From: Thermoplasmata archaeon
Lineage (GTDB): Archaea > Thermoplasmatota > Thermoplasmata > Thermoplasmatales > Thermoplasmataceae
Direction of reading: 5' to 3'
Assembly (NCBI GenBank): GCA_021797055.1
Contig: JAKAAI010000018.1
Location: 1-25,600, forward strand
Length of the DNA stretch: 25,600 nt
Shown here: one piece after another, positions 13,935-21,091 of the stretch
Position numbering within the stretch: position 1 is the first letter of the stretch
How the letters are laid out: every line of letters begins with the position of its first letter
The notes under the pieces: model-generated
What the model was told of the DNA's origin: nothing
Databases searched by the model: none
The model's input: the letters and a program-made list of their open reading frames with translations, nothing else
Made by a program: the position numbers and the translations under genes

Positions 13935-15763
13935 CCTACAAGACCTCCAGATAAGTACTGTCCCTTTAGATACTTTTGAAGAATAACTGCCAAAATTATA
14001 ACCGGAATCGTTGCAACAAGTGCAAATGTGGCAGATTGGGGAAGATTCCTGGACACGTAATCATACAGAGTGACAGGAAAAGTAGATTTTGTTGGTACTA
14101 TTGGGGCTATTATTACTGCATAAGTAAACTCATCCCAGGATGTCATCCAGGCCAGCAGGAATGCAACCATTATGGGAACTCTTGAAAGTGGGATGAGGAT
14201 TTTTGTAAAGGTTCTTCCAAGGGATGCTCCATCAACCCTGGCCTGGAATTCCAGATCTCTCGGCAGGCTCCTGAATGCACTCAGAGTAATGAACGTGGTT
14301 AACGGGAGTACGACCAGTTCCTGTGCAAGTGCTACCCCAAAAACAGTGTTATCTAAAGCCAGATGTATGTGATAGATGCTGAAGAAACGCTGTATATCGA
14401 AGAAATAGGCAGAAATTGGGATTGCAATGACAAGTCCTGGCATCATATTAATGATAAAGAGAAAAATTATTAATTTGTTAGATAATTTTGCAGTTAACTT
14501 TGAAAGCCCATAACCTGCTGGTATCCCGATGACAAGAGCTATGCCTCCAACAAGAAAGGCAGCTTCCAAACTTCTTATTAGCGGACCAATAAGATCGACT
14601 TTGGTGAATGCGTCTAGCAGATGCCTTAGTGTAAATCCCAGGGGAATTTGGCTTGGATAGACTGAGCCATATGTTAAGTACGATGGTTGAAACACATAGA
14701 TGATCAATATCCATAGTGGATATATGAAAATCAGGGTGATAACTGCAACTGCAAGATATGTGAGACTCTTTTTTACTTTATTATTTGCAAAAAAACTGTT
14801 GACTTTCTGGCCCAGTACATTCACAAGTGATTTCCTGTGCATATCTGTTTTTCGGCTCCTGTTGTTTTTTACAGAACTCTTCAGTCCATAGGTAATAGTT
14901 TTGTCATCCTCTAAATTTTTATGCCAGTATCCTCGAATGGTTCTCTTCTTTTTATAAGCATTGTCAGAGGTGATTTGATCTTTTGCACCTCCAAGTTTAA
15001 CCACTATGATCGAGTAAATCATTATAATGGCGAGGAGGACAGTTGCAGCTGCATATGATATGTTCCTTGTTGTTATGGATGAATAATTTTCGAATATCAA
15101 TGTATTTAAAATCGGTGGATGATATCCAATTATAACCAGTGGAAGTGCAAATATGTTAAATTCACTGACTCCTCTAACAAGGAGTGCGATCGAAATAATA
15201 GGGGCAAGATTTGGAAGAGTGATATGTATGAATCTTCTAATCGCACCGGCCCCATCAACAGCAGCAGCCTCGTAAAGGGTTGGAGAAATCGAGGAAAGAC
15301 CTCCGTAGAGTATAAGCGCTACAAGTGGCGTATTTTTCCAGAAATCTGAAAACATTACAACTCCCAGTGAGGAAAGGTCCGATGAGAACCAGTCAACTGG
15401 GTGCAACCCCAGGCCTACAAGGGCAGAGTTTGCATAGCCGCCTACGGCCTGGAATATTATTGAAAATACATATGCACTGACAATGGTGGAGATTCCAAGC
15501 GGTATGATTATTATCGATGAAAAAACATTTTTTCCTTTGATTGGCTTTACCAGTATCATTGCAATAGCAAGAGCTATCGTGATCTGGATAAGTAAGGCAC
15601 CCAGACTGACAATAAGCGTGTTTTCAATTGCGCTATACAGGCTATACTGTGGAAGGACGGCATAATTCTGAAGTGTAAAACCATTCTTTCCGATAAAACT
15701 GTCATAAACTACAGTTATTGCCGGGACTATTGATAAACCTATGACATAAACAAGAGCAGGCAC
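13931..15763 (-). CDS. Fused MalF-MalG type sugar ABC permease (5' end out of frame with its promoter)
   Basis: A 610-residue polytopic protein made of two inner-membrane permease halves joined head to tail. The first half has its EAA loop at EAAAVDGAGAIRRFIHITLP (165-184) and the second at EFQARVDGASLGRTFTKILI (505-524). Between them is a basic, soluble linker of about 75 residues (258-332). Most CUT1 importers encode the halves separately. The first canonical in-frame start is a GTG at 15763, with no ribosome site, and it cuts into the usual first helix. Upstream the frame continues as F-K-K-E-I-I-Y-F-L-F-A, typical of such permeases, back to a stop near 15858 without any ATG, GTG or TTG. 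The likely true start is discussed under 15764-15837. Confidence 0.85.
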   Translation of the reverse strand: MPALVYVIGLSIVPAITVVYDSFIGKNGFTLQNYAVLPQYSLYSAIENTLIVSLGALLIQITIALAIAMILVKPIKGKNVFSSIIIIPLGISTIVSAYVFSIIFQAVGGYANSALVGLGLHPVDWFSSDLSSLGVVMFSDFWKNTPLVALILYGGLSSISPTLYEAAAVDGAGAIRRFIHITLPNLAPIISIALLVRGVSEFNIFALPLVIIGYHPPILNTLIFENYSSITTRNISYAAATVLLAIIMIYSIIVVKLGGAKDQITSDNAYKKKRTIRGYWHKNLEDDKTITYGLKSSVKNNRSRKTDMHRKSLVNVLGQKVNSFFANNKVKKSLTYLAVAVITLIFIYPLWILIIYVFQPSYLTYGSVYPSQIPLGFTLRHLLDAFTKVDLIGPLIRSLEAAFLVGGIALVIGIPAGYGLSKLTAKLSNKLIIFLFIINMMPGLVIAIPISAYFFDIQRFFSIYHIHLALDNTVFGVALAQELVVLPLTTFITLSAFRSLPRDLEFQARVDGASLGRTFTKILIPLSRVPIMVAFLLAWMTSWDEFTYAVIIAPIVPTKSTFPVTLYDYVSRNLPQSATFALVATIPVIILAVILQKYLKGQYLSGGLVG

Positions 15764-15837
15764 TGCAAATAGAAAGTATATGATCTCCTTTTTGAATCGA
15801 GCCCCAATTTTAATTTTCCCCGACTCCTCTTTATCAT
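15764..15837 (-). other. Frameshifted 5' end of the permease gene
   Basis: An ATG at 15837-15835 lies 26 nt below a TTTATA box (15861-15867, minus strand), the standard leaderless spacing here. It reads M-I-K-R-S-R-G-K, but it is one base out of frame with the permease. Adding one base in the run GGGGAAAA (plus-strand TTTTCCCC, 15814-15821) or in the next GGGG (15802-15805) gives a continuous M-I-K-R-S-R-G-K-I-K-I-G-A-R-F-K-K-E-I-I-Y-F. A sequence error, a real mutation or -1 frameshifting would all explain this. Confidence 0.55.
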
Positions 15838-15860
15838 TAATTATTCCATTCCTTAACGTC

Positions 15861-15867
15861 TATAAAT
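15861..15867 (-). promoter_or_regulatory. TATA-like box of the ABC permease operon
   Basis: GATTTATA on the minus strand, centred near 15863-15864, lies 26 nt above the ATG at 15837. No other canonical start lies at this spacing. Confidence 0.5.
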
Positions 15868-16307
15868 CACCATCACATGTTTATCATTCGACTCTTAACC
15901 GAATTAATCCGCTATTGTGCCTTTCCATTTTGTACCACTATCGGTTGTATTTTTTCAAAGTACATCGAAGTTTTATTATCATTCAATTTAACCTTAATTT
16001 GTTCAGTTATATTGATACCTGACTATGTTACACAATAACGGATTGTTTGTATTTAACTTTTCCATTATTCTAATAGTTTTAAAAGATGTTTGCTAATTGA
16101 AATATTCCCTAATCAAAAGTAATTTCGTGTTTGTGTCATCCAAATAAACACTACATTATAATTTATTAGCAGAGATACAAATATTGTGGAATCGTTCCTC
16201 GATTTTTTGAGTTATGGCACAATGAATATTAATTATCTTGAAGCGAAACATTTAATTCCTGAGGTTTTATAACCGGTAGGTTACTAATTTACGTTTAGAG
16301 GGATTAA
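15868..16307. other. AT-rich intergenic region before rps3ae
   Basis: No supportable gene. It contains a TATA-like TTTTATAA at 16265-16272, which would start rps3ae transcription near 16294, and the site GAGGGA (16298-16303), 4 nt above its ATG. A small hairpin AATCG-TTCCT-CGATT followed by T's (16190-16208) resembles a terminator, but no gene ends nearby. Open frames across this stretch have the composition of random AT-rich DNA. Confidence 0.5.
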
Positions 16308-16952
16308 ATGGCTGGTGAAAGAGGTCAAAAAAGAGTAAAGGACAAGTGGAAGGAAAAAAAGTGGTACACAATTATGGCTCCAAACCAACTTGGGGGAAAG
16401 GAGATCGGCATGACCCCCGGGAATGGACCAGAAGAGATTAAGGGACGTACAATTGAGATTCCCATTTCTGATTTCACTGGAAATTTCAAGAGATCCAATG
16501 CTAAGATTAACTTTAAGGTGGTTGACTGTACCGGTATGAAGTGCAGCACATTGTTCACAGGGCACTCAGTGAATGATGATTATATTAGGAGGATGGTCAG
16601 GAGAAGAAAGGAAAAGATAGATATTGTCCTTGATCTAAAAACAACTGATAACTATACATTTGCACTGAAAATTGTGGCAATAATAGACGGTAAGCTTACA
16701 TCCACAAAAAGGGTTGAACTCAGGAATGCAATAACGAGCATTGTGAAGGAGCGCACAAAGAATATGGACTACTTCGAATTTGCCAGATATGTAATGGCAG
16801 ACGAGTCTGTCTCAGAGATTCTCAATGGTGTTAAGGATATTTATCCCCTTAAAAAGCTTGAATTCAGGAAGTCAGAGCTTGTCGATACAGGAGAGAAGTA
16901 TAATTTCACCGTGCCGGAAACACCTCCAGAGGAAGAACCGGTACATCAGTAA
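16308..16952 (+). CDS. rps3ae: 30S ribosomal protein S3Ae (eS1)
   Basis: A 214-residue archaeal/eukaryotic eS1 protein of the small subunit platform near the mRNA exit. Recognisable family stretches are DKWKEKKWYTIMAPNQLGG (12-30), the IPISDFTGNFKRSNAKINFK region, YIRRMVRRRKEKIDIVLDLK and a C-terminal YPLKKLEFRKSELV. The acidic tail ends PPEEEPVHQ. The ATG is preceded by GAGGGA at a spacing of 4. The gene is immediately followed by a tRNA gene with only 9 nt between, so both may come from one transcript. Confidence 0.95.
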   Translation: MAGERGQKRVKDKWKEKKWYTIMAPNQLGGKEIGMTPGNGPEEIKGRTIEIPISDFTGNFKRSNAKINFKVVDCTGMKCSTLFTGHSVNDDYIRRMVRRRKEKIDIVLDLKTTDNYTFALKIVAIIDGKLTSTKRVELRNAITSIVKERTKNMDYFEFARYVMADESVSEILNGVKDIYPLKKLEFRKSELVDTGEKYNFTVPETPPEEEPVHQ

Positions 16953-16961
16953 ATTTTTTGG

Positions 16962-17051
16962 GCCGGGGTGGCTTAGTAGGTGGAGCGCCGGACTCATAAG
17001 ATTAAATTCTGAGAAATCCGGAGGTCTCGGGTTCGATCCCCGATCCCGGCA
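16962..17051 (+). tRNA. tRNA-Met (CAT), elongator type, with a 17-nt intron at 37/38
   Basis: Acceptor GCCGGGG (16962-16968) pairs with TCCCGGC (17044-17050), discriminator A17051, CCA not encoded. The D stem is GCTT/GGAGC, the anticodon stem CCGGA (16988-16992) pairs with TCCGG (17017-17021), and the T arm is TCGGG-TTCGATC-CCCGA. The anticodon CAT is at 16995-16997. The intron is 16999-17015. CTCA (16993-16996) pairs with intron TGAG (17010-17013), flanked by 3-nt bulges TAA and AAA, a textbook bulge-helix-bulge for the archaeal splicing endonuclease. The G1-C72 pair and the absence of the GGG/CCC initiator anticodon stem point to elongator Met; a tRNA-Ile2 modified at C34 is the alternative. 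No clear TATA box precedes it. Confidence 0.93.
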
Positions 17052-17206
17052 TAGTTCTTGATATGCATATGTTTTCATGAATTGATCTAATTTGCCTGTT
17101 TAGTAATAATTTTGTAGGATCTAAGTGCTATTTTTTTGGTCTTATTCCCGCACTTGATTTTTATTAAGGTTGGGGAGGCCCGAATATTTATTTTAATTCA
17201 AGGCTC

Positions 17207-17222
17207 TTAATGTATACATTAA
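17207..17222. repeat. Perfect 16-bp palindrome overlapping a possible start codon
   Basis: TTAATGTATACATTAA is identical on both strands. It covers the ATG at 17210 of the candidate small ORF and lies just below a TATA-like box, the position of an autoregulatory operator. No protein is assigned to it. Confidence 0.5.
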
Positions 17223-17359
17223 AAATTCAAATTTATGATGTCTGGAATCAGGTAAGTGACCATTACAAGGAATTCATTTCATTACGCATTCATTTAAGAA
17301 GTATATTACATTCAAATTATCTGAATTGCTACGCCTTTGAACAGGCATCCTGCCACTGA
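17210..17359 (+). CDS. Possible 49-residue small ORF, leaderless
   Basis: From ATG 17210 the frame reads M-Y-T-L-K-I-Q-I-Y-D-V-W-N-Q-V-S-D-H-Y-K and continues for 49 codons to TGA, 14 nt short of the convergent MFS gene. A TATA-like box (17184-17193) is at leaderless distance (about 23-26 nt). There is no Shine-Dalgarno site. The composition (Tyr, Ile, His, three Cys) is not obviously random, but no family is recognised. It could equally be a chance ORF or a decayed fragment. Confidence 0.3.
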   Translation: MYTLKIQIYDVWNQVSDHYKEFISLRIHLRSILHSNYLNCYAFEQASCH

Positions 17360-17373
17360 ATTTTAGAGGTACA

Positions 17374-18555
17374 TTATGAATCCCCGCCATTTAGATTACC
17401 CCCAAACCTCTTTCTATATGTTTCAATTGTTCCCAGAGAAAAAATTAGAAGGATACATGAAATGAAACCTGGCACCGTTGCGAATATCCAGATGATCACA
17501 GGGGAGGTAAAATTGGTGAGTGCATATCCACCCAGAAGTGGTCCGAATGCCCTTCCAGCAGACATGAAGGCATTATATATTCCCATATTGGTTCCAATCC
17601 TGTCTTTTCGTGATATCTCGGCAACAATCGCGTATCCCGCTGGAAACGCAAGATCCTCTCCAAATGTAAGGAGGATTGTTGATAGGATGAGATTTATCAA
17701 ACTCGAATCAAAACCATATGAAAGATATCCGGTGGTATATATAAAAGACCCTATAAGAAGTGAAAAGTATGACCCTATCCTGGTCGAAACCTTATACATG
17801 AATGGCTGGAGAATGATTACAAAGATGCCATTTGTCATGTAAATAAGTCCTATATTCCCGTAATTGCCGCTCAAAATCCTGTCAGAAAAAATTGAAAGGG
17901 TAACTGTTTCCTGAGCCTGGACCATGAAAAGAAGAAGGGCTCCAAACGAGAGTAAAATCAGTGAAAGGTTGCTCGTCTTGAATATTATCTTCCGCTCTTC
18001 CTTAATCTGGACACCAGTGACAAACAAAGAAATAATAAATGACAAAAAGCTCATATAGAAACAATAGACGAACAGGGACTCAAATCCAGACGCATTGATG
18101 ATATATCCGCCGATGGCAGGACCAAGCCCCCATCCAACATTGTTTCCAACCCTGATTATGGAAAATCCCTTGAGTTGTACAGCACTTGAATTCGAAACCA
18201 GTGAGTTGGAGGATGGGGACAGGAAGGAATTTAAGGCCATAAGCAGGACAATGAAAATGAAGTAATTTTCGAAGGACTCGCTAATAAATCTAAGGGATGA
18301 AAGCATTAGCATCATAATGCTTATAGCCCCAAGCGAAAAAACATAGGTGTTTCTGTGACCTACCCTGTCTCCAATCTTTCCACCTGCGACCTGACTTACT
18401 GACGATACCAGGCCACCCGCAAAAAATAACACGGACGCGAAAATAACTGGCATACCAAGAAAGGTTGTAACGTAAATTGAGCTGAAAATCCATATCGTGG
18501 AATAGGAAAGTGATCTGAAAATAGCTGAAATTGTTACAACCCTGACGTTGTCCAT
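17374..18555 (-). CDS. Major facilitator superfamily transporter
   Basis: A 393-residue, 12-helix MFS protein, a secondary transporter in the cytoplasmic membrane. The loop 2-3 signature GGKIGDRVGHR is at 58-68. A related GFSIIRVGNNVGWGLGPAIGG stretch occupies helices 4-5, and SAGRAFGPLLGGYAL occurs in the second half. The C-terminus is hydrophilic (GNLNGGDS). The pattern resembles drug or metabolite exporters of the DHA/MdfA type, but the substrate cannot be predicted. The ATG has no SD site. An AT-rich box (ATTAATTA near 18579-18588, minus strand) sits 26-28 nt upstream. It lies divergent from nothing and downstream of the Lrp gene on the same strand, with 134 nt between. Confidence 0.9.
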   Translation of the reverse strand: MDNVRVVTISAIFRSLSYSTIWIFSSIYVTTFLGMPVIFASVLFFAGGLVSSVSQVAGGKIGDRVGHRNTYVFSLGAISIMMLMLSSLRFISESFENYFIFIVLLMALNSFLSPSSNSLVSNSSAVQLKGFSIIRVGNNVGWGLGPAIGGYIINASGFESLFVYCFYMSFLSFIISLFVTGVQIKEERKIIFKTSNLSLILLSFGALLLFMVQAQETVTLSIFSDRILSGNYGNIGLIYMTNGIFVIILQPFMYKVSTRIGSYFSLLIGSFIYTTGYLSYGFDSSLINLILSTILLTFGEDLAFPAGYAIVAEISRKDRIGTNMGIYNAFMSAGRAFGPLLGGYALTNFTSPVIIWIFATVPGFISCILLIFSLGTIETYRKRFGGNLNGGDS

Positions 18556-18689
18556 TTACAACAGTCGATGGTCTCGCAATAATTAATACTTTTTAAATCT
18601 GAAAGACCGCAAAACCTAATTTTTTAAATGACCTGAATGAATTCAGGTGAATAATTCACGCTGATTATTCAGTCCAGACCTTACCATGC

Positions 18690-19121
18690 TTATTTCACCA
18701 CTGAAAACACGCTTATGGTCTCGCTTCTTTCAACACCCTCAACGCCTCTCAGTTTGTCAAGTACAAATTTTCCCACGTCCTCATTGCTCGCAGCCCTTAT
18801 CTTTACCAGAATGTCCCATTGACCGGCTATGATATAAACTTCCTCAACTTCCCTGAAGAGGGATATGGATTTTGCCACATCTCTCTGGGTGATCTTGCCA
18901 GCGGGCCTGAAGGATACAAAAATGAATGCGACGACCGGGATTCCCACTTCTGAATAGTCAGGTACAACAGTGAACTTTTTAATTGTTCCACGTGCAATCA
19001 TTCCCTGAATTCTCTCATGAACGGTTATTCTCGGGATATCAAGATTCCTTGATATGTCGGCGATCTTATCCCTTCCCCTATCTATCAGATAAGTTAAAAT
19101 CCTCCTGTCTTTCTCATCCAT
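18690..19121 (-). CDS. Lrp/AsnC family transcriptional regulator
   Basis: A protein of 143 residues from ATG 19121 (a TTG five codons upstream extends it to 148). The N-terminal winged helix-turn-helix reads MDEKDRRILTYLIDRGR followed by ISRNLDIPRITVHERIQGM. The C-terminal RAM effector-binding domain has VVAFIFVSFRP and EEVYIIAGQWDILVKIRA, which ends with the glycine typical for ligand pockets. A TATA-like ATTATATATC (19142-19151, minus strand) centred about 26 nt above ATG 19121 selects that start as leaderless. TGACA-GTTAA-TGTCA (19121-19135) overlaps the start, so self-repression is likely. It is divergent from the asparagine synthetase gene, the same neighbourhood logic as AsnC-AsnA in enterobacteria. 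Confidence 0.9.
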   Translation of the reverse strand: MDEKDRRILTYLIDRGRDKIADISRNLDIPRITVHERIQGMIARGTIKKFTVVPDYSEVGIPVVAFIFVSFRPAGKITQRDVAKSISLFREVEEVYIIAGQWDILVKIRAASNEDVGKFVLDKLRGVEGVERSETISVFSVVK

Positions 19122-19239
19122 GACAGTTAATGTCAATATACATTATATATCTTTTGTATTATGTCTATAATTACAATTTCACACATCGTTTTTTAACAAA
19201 ATGTCTAAAAAATTAGACTAATTGTAATATATTCCATGT
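19121..19239. promoter_or_regulatory. Divergent lrp/asparagine synthetase promoter region with nested inverted repeats
   Basis: Three inverted repeats lie in 119 nt: TGACA-N5-TGTCA (19121-19135); ATTACAATT (19170-19178) with its inverse AATTGTAAT (19220-19228); and GTCTAA-AAAA-TTAGAC (19203-19218). TATA-like boxes are at 19142-19151 (lrp) and 19223-19230 (synthetase), each about 26 nt from its ATG. A further TGTCA is at 19235. Binding here could control both genes at once. Confidence 0.5.
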
Positions 19240-19251
19240 CAATCTAACAGC

Positions 19252-20184
19252 ATGAATTCAGAGGTTGTAACATCAACATTGGAGAGATTGAAAAAGGATA
19301 GCCTGAAAAGTGCTCTCGAAATTAACACATCAGTAAGAAGAATCCTGGCAGAAACATTGATAAAAAGAGGGTTTCTTGAGGCCCCACCAGTAATTTTTTC
19401 GATTGTCACTGATCCATTAAACCATCCGGTTTATGATCCTTCCTTTTTGTATGAGGATTTCAGGTACTCCTTAACCAAGAGCATGATCTTTCACAAGCAG
19501 ATCCTTGTTCAGGAAATCCCTAAATTCTTCATCTTCTCGCCGAACATCCGGCTTGAAACACCGGATAAAGCATCATCGGGCAGGCACCTTCTGGAGTTTA
19601 CGCAGCTTGATCTTGAGGTCAAGGGGGCTCACCGTGAGGAACTCATGGATCTTGCAGAAGATTTGATCATTGAAACATTCAGGTATGTAACCCGGGAGAA
19701 CCATGCGACACTTAGTAAGATGGGAAGGAGATTAAACATACCAGGTAAACCATTCAAGTCATACAGGTATCTCGACCTTCTGGAAAAGTATGGAGAAGAC
19801 TTTGAAGCTAGAATGTCACGTGAAGCCAGGGAACCTTTCTGGATAATCGACATCCCACTCGAAAGCAGGGAGTTTTATGATCGAGAAAAGGACGACGAAC
19901 CTGGAATTCTGAGGGACATGGATCTGATTTACCCAGAAGGGTTTGGCGAAGCACTCAGCGGTGGCGAAAGGGAGTTCAAGATCGAGAGAATCAGGGAAAG
20001 GATATTAAAGAAAGGGCAGACATTTGATCAATTTCACTGGTTCCTGGAAATTGCCGAGGAGGGAATGGAGTTATCGACAGGATTTGGGATAGGGATAGAG
20101 AGACTGGTACGCTATATCTGCGGGTTTAGCAGAATTGAGGACGTACATCCGTTTCCGAAGGTGCCTGGAAGGTTATCACTATAA
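19252..20184 (+). CDS. Archaeal asparagine synthetase related to AsnRS/AspRS (class II synthetase core without anticodon domain)
   Basis: 310 residues containing only a class II aminoacyl-tRNA synthetase catalytic core. Motif 2 region is FFIFSPNIRLE followed by SSGRHLLEFTQLDLEV (typical AspRS/AsnRS F-R-x-E-x-x-x-x-R-H-x-x-E-F-T-x-L-D), and motif 3 is STGFGIGIERLVRYICG near the end. There is no N-terminal OB-fold anticodon-binding domain. The length matches the AsnRS-like asparagine synthetase described in Pyrococcus abyssi, which makes asparagine from aspartate and ammonia with ATP. The first ATG has a TATA-like box 26 nt upstream (leaderless). The divergent Lrp/AsnC gene fits a role in asparagine supply. 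A different amide-forming or aminoacylating role is not excluded. Confidence 0.8.
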   Translation: MNSEVVTSTLERLKKDSLKSALEINTSVRRILAETLIKRGFLEAPPVIFSIVTDPLNHPVYDPSFLYEDFRYSLTKSMIFHKQILVQEIPKFFIFSPNIRLETPDKASSGRHLLEFTQLDLEVKGAHREELMDLAEDLIIETFRYVTRENHATLSKMGRRLNIPGKPFKSYRYLDLLEKYGEDFEARMSREAREPFWIIDIPLESREFYDREKDDEPGILRDMDLIYPEGFGEALSGGEREFKIERIRERILKKGQTFDQFHWFLEIAEEGMELSTGFGIGIERLVRYICGFSRIEDVHPFPKVPGRLSL

Positions 20185-20572
20185 ACGCATCTCATGTTTA
20201 ATGACTAAACGCAACACATTTACAACTTTTTGGAAAAAGGATTAATGTGCCTGCATTCGTAAATGACTCCAAAGTTCCTTCAAGTATATTTTGAATCATG
20301 ACTAAATTGTAAAAGGCTTAAAGTTTGGTTATATTTCAATGCGGAACGCAATTTGCTATTAAGGTATGCCCTCAATCTGTTCCGGTTGGAATCATATTCC
20401 CGGGATCAGGGATAGCCGGCACGTATAAGGTCGAAAACGCATAGATGATGGTTTGAAGCATTTTAATTTGAGGAATAAATCTCATGATCCTGAAAAACAA
20501 GATCCCGGAAGGATATTTACAACGAACCCTGACCAGGTGCGGGACCTCAAAACTTGTTGAATCGAAGTGGCA
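20185..20572. other. Gene-poor stretch with coding-like fragments (possible decayed gene)
   Basis: 388 nt without an intact gene. On the plus strand 20325-20444 is open for 39 codons (reads C-P-Q-S-V-P-V-G-I-I-F-P-G-S-G near its middle), and 20429-20560 is open in the -1 frame (reads D-P-G-R-I-F-T-T-N-P-D-Q-V-R-D-L). The minus strand across 20384-20570 is also open for over 60 codons (contains V-P-H-L-V-R-V and I-P-D-P-G-N-M-I-P-T-G). The inverted repeat CCGGGATC (20400-20407) / GATCCCGG (20501-20508) brackets the middle. A pseudogene, an element remnant or a structured RNA are all possible. Confidence 0.35.
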
Positions 20573-20989
20573 TTATTTGTGGAATTGCTCAATTCTTCTT
20601 CCATGTGGGCATTTGGTTGGCTTTCCAAGTTTTTCGAATATCTTGTCTATGCTCTTGTGATCTATGAGAAAATCGATATTCTCGCTCATCAGACATGCCT
20701 TTTCAAGATCCATTCCATTGTTGACCATGAGTGTTTCAATAATTCTGTGATTCTCCACCACCTCTCTAAATCTGGAAATTCCTGTTGCGGTAAGCACTAT
20801 CATGCCCTTTTCTCTTTCCAGGTAACCCTTTTTTTCAAGCCTCTTTACAAGATTAAGGGCAGTAGGAGGTTTAAGCGACATCTCAAGGGCTATGTCCACA
20901 AGCCTCATTGGAAACTCCTCATTTAAGTGTTGACCTAATATTATCAATGTATCTCTTTCTTTCTTGGTGATTCGTGTTTCATTAGACAT
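20573..20989 (-). CDS. DtxR/MntR-family metal-dependent repressor, altered metal ligands
   Basis: 138 residues from ATG 20989 (a TTG three codons upstream also fits). The N-terminal winged HTH is MRLVDIALEMSLKPPTALNLVKRLEKKGYLE, followed by the DtxR dimerisation and metal domain. Ancillary-site residues H81 and E85 (ENHRIIE) align with DtxR His79/Glu83. The primary-site stretch reads KACLMSEN: Cys99 matches DtxR Cys102, but the positions of Glu105 and His106 are Ser and Glu. The conserved C-P-H-G near the end is present (127-130). There is no C-terminal SH3-like domain, so it resembles the short MntR form. It is divergent from formate-tetrahydrofolate ligase. Metal sensing is inferred from family and not certain. 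Confidence 0.82.
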   Translation of the reverse strand: MSNETRITKKERDTLIILGQHLNEEFPMRLVDIALEMSLKPPTALNLVKRLEKKGYLEREKGMIVLTATGISRFREVVENHRIIETLMVNNGMDLEKACLMSENIDFLIDHKSIDKIFEKLGKPTKCPHGRRIEQFHK

Positions 20990-21091
20990 ATTAGCCAAAT
21001 ACTAATCCAGTTATCATATATTAAATTTGTCGAATATCTTAGGCTCAAAAATTATAACCATATATCTTATTGTAATTCACAGGTTGATATC
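20990..21091. promoter_or_regulatory. Divergent promoter region of the DtxR-like repressor and fhs
   Basis: TATATTA at 21017-21023 would serve the leftward repressor, with transcription starting within a few nt of its ATG. CATATATCTTA (21059-21069) lies about 26 nt above the fhs ATG at 21092. No Shine-Dalgarno site precedes the repressor; for fhs only a weak AGGTTGAT is present. Confidence 0.4.

Larger units (their letters stand above)
17052..17373. other. Intergenic region after tRNA-Met
   Basis: It holds a T7 run (17130-17136) that could end the rps3ae-tRNA transcript, a TATA-like ATATTTATTT (17184-17193), a perfect 16-bp palindrome TTAATGTATACATTAA (17207-17222), and a possible 49-codon ORF starting inside that palindrome. 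Confidence 0.5.

Noticed and set aside
15780..16038. Two hydrophobic plus-strand ORFs (80 and about 53 codons) opposite the permease 5' end
   Set aside because: Phe/Ile/Leu/Ser-rich composition of AT-rich DNA, no promoter at leaderless distance, and they overlap the permease promoter on the other strand.
20442..20492. Possible C/D box guide RNA (ATGATGG as C box, CTGA as D box)
   Set aside because: The C box deviates from RUGAUGA, no D'/C' pair is properly placed, and there is no terminal stem.
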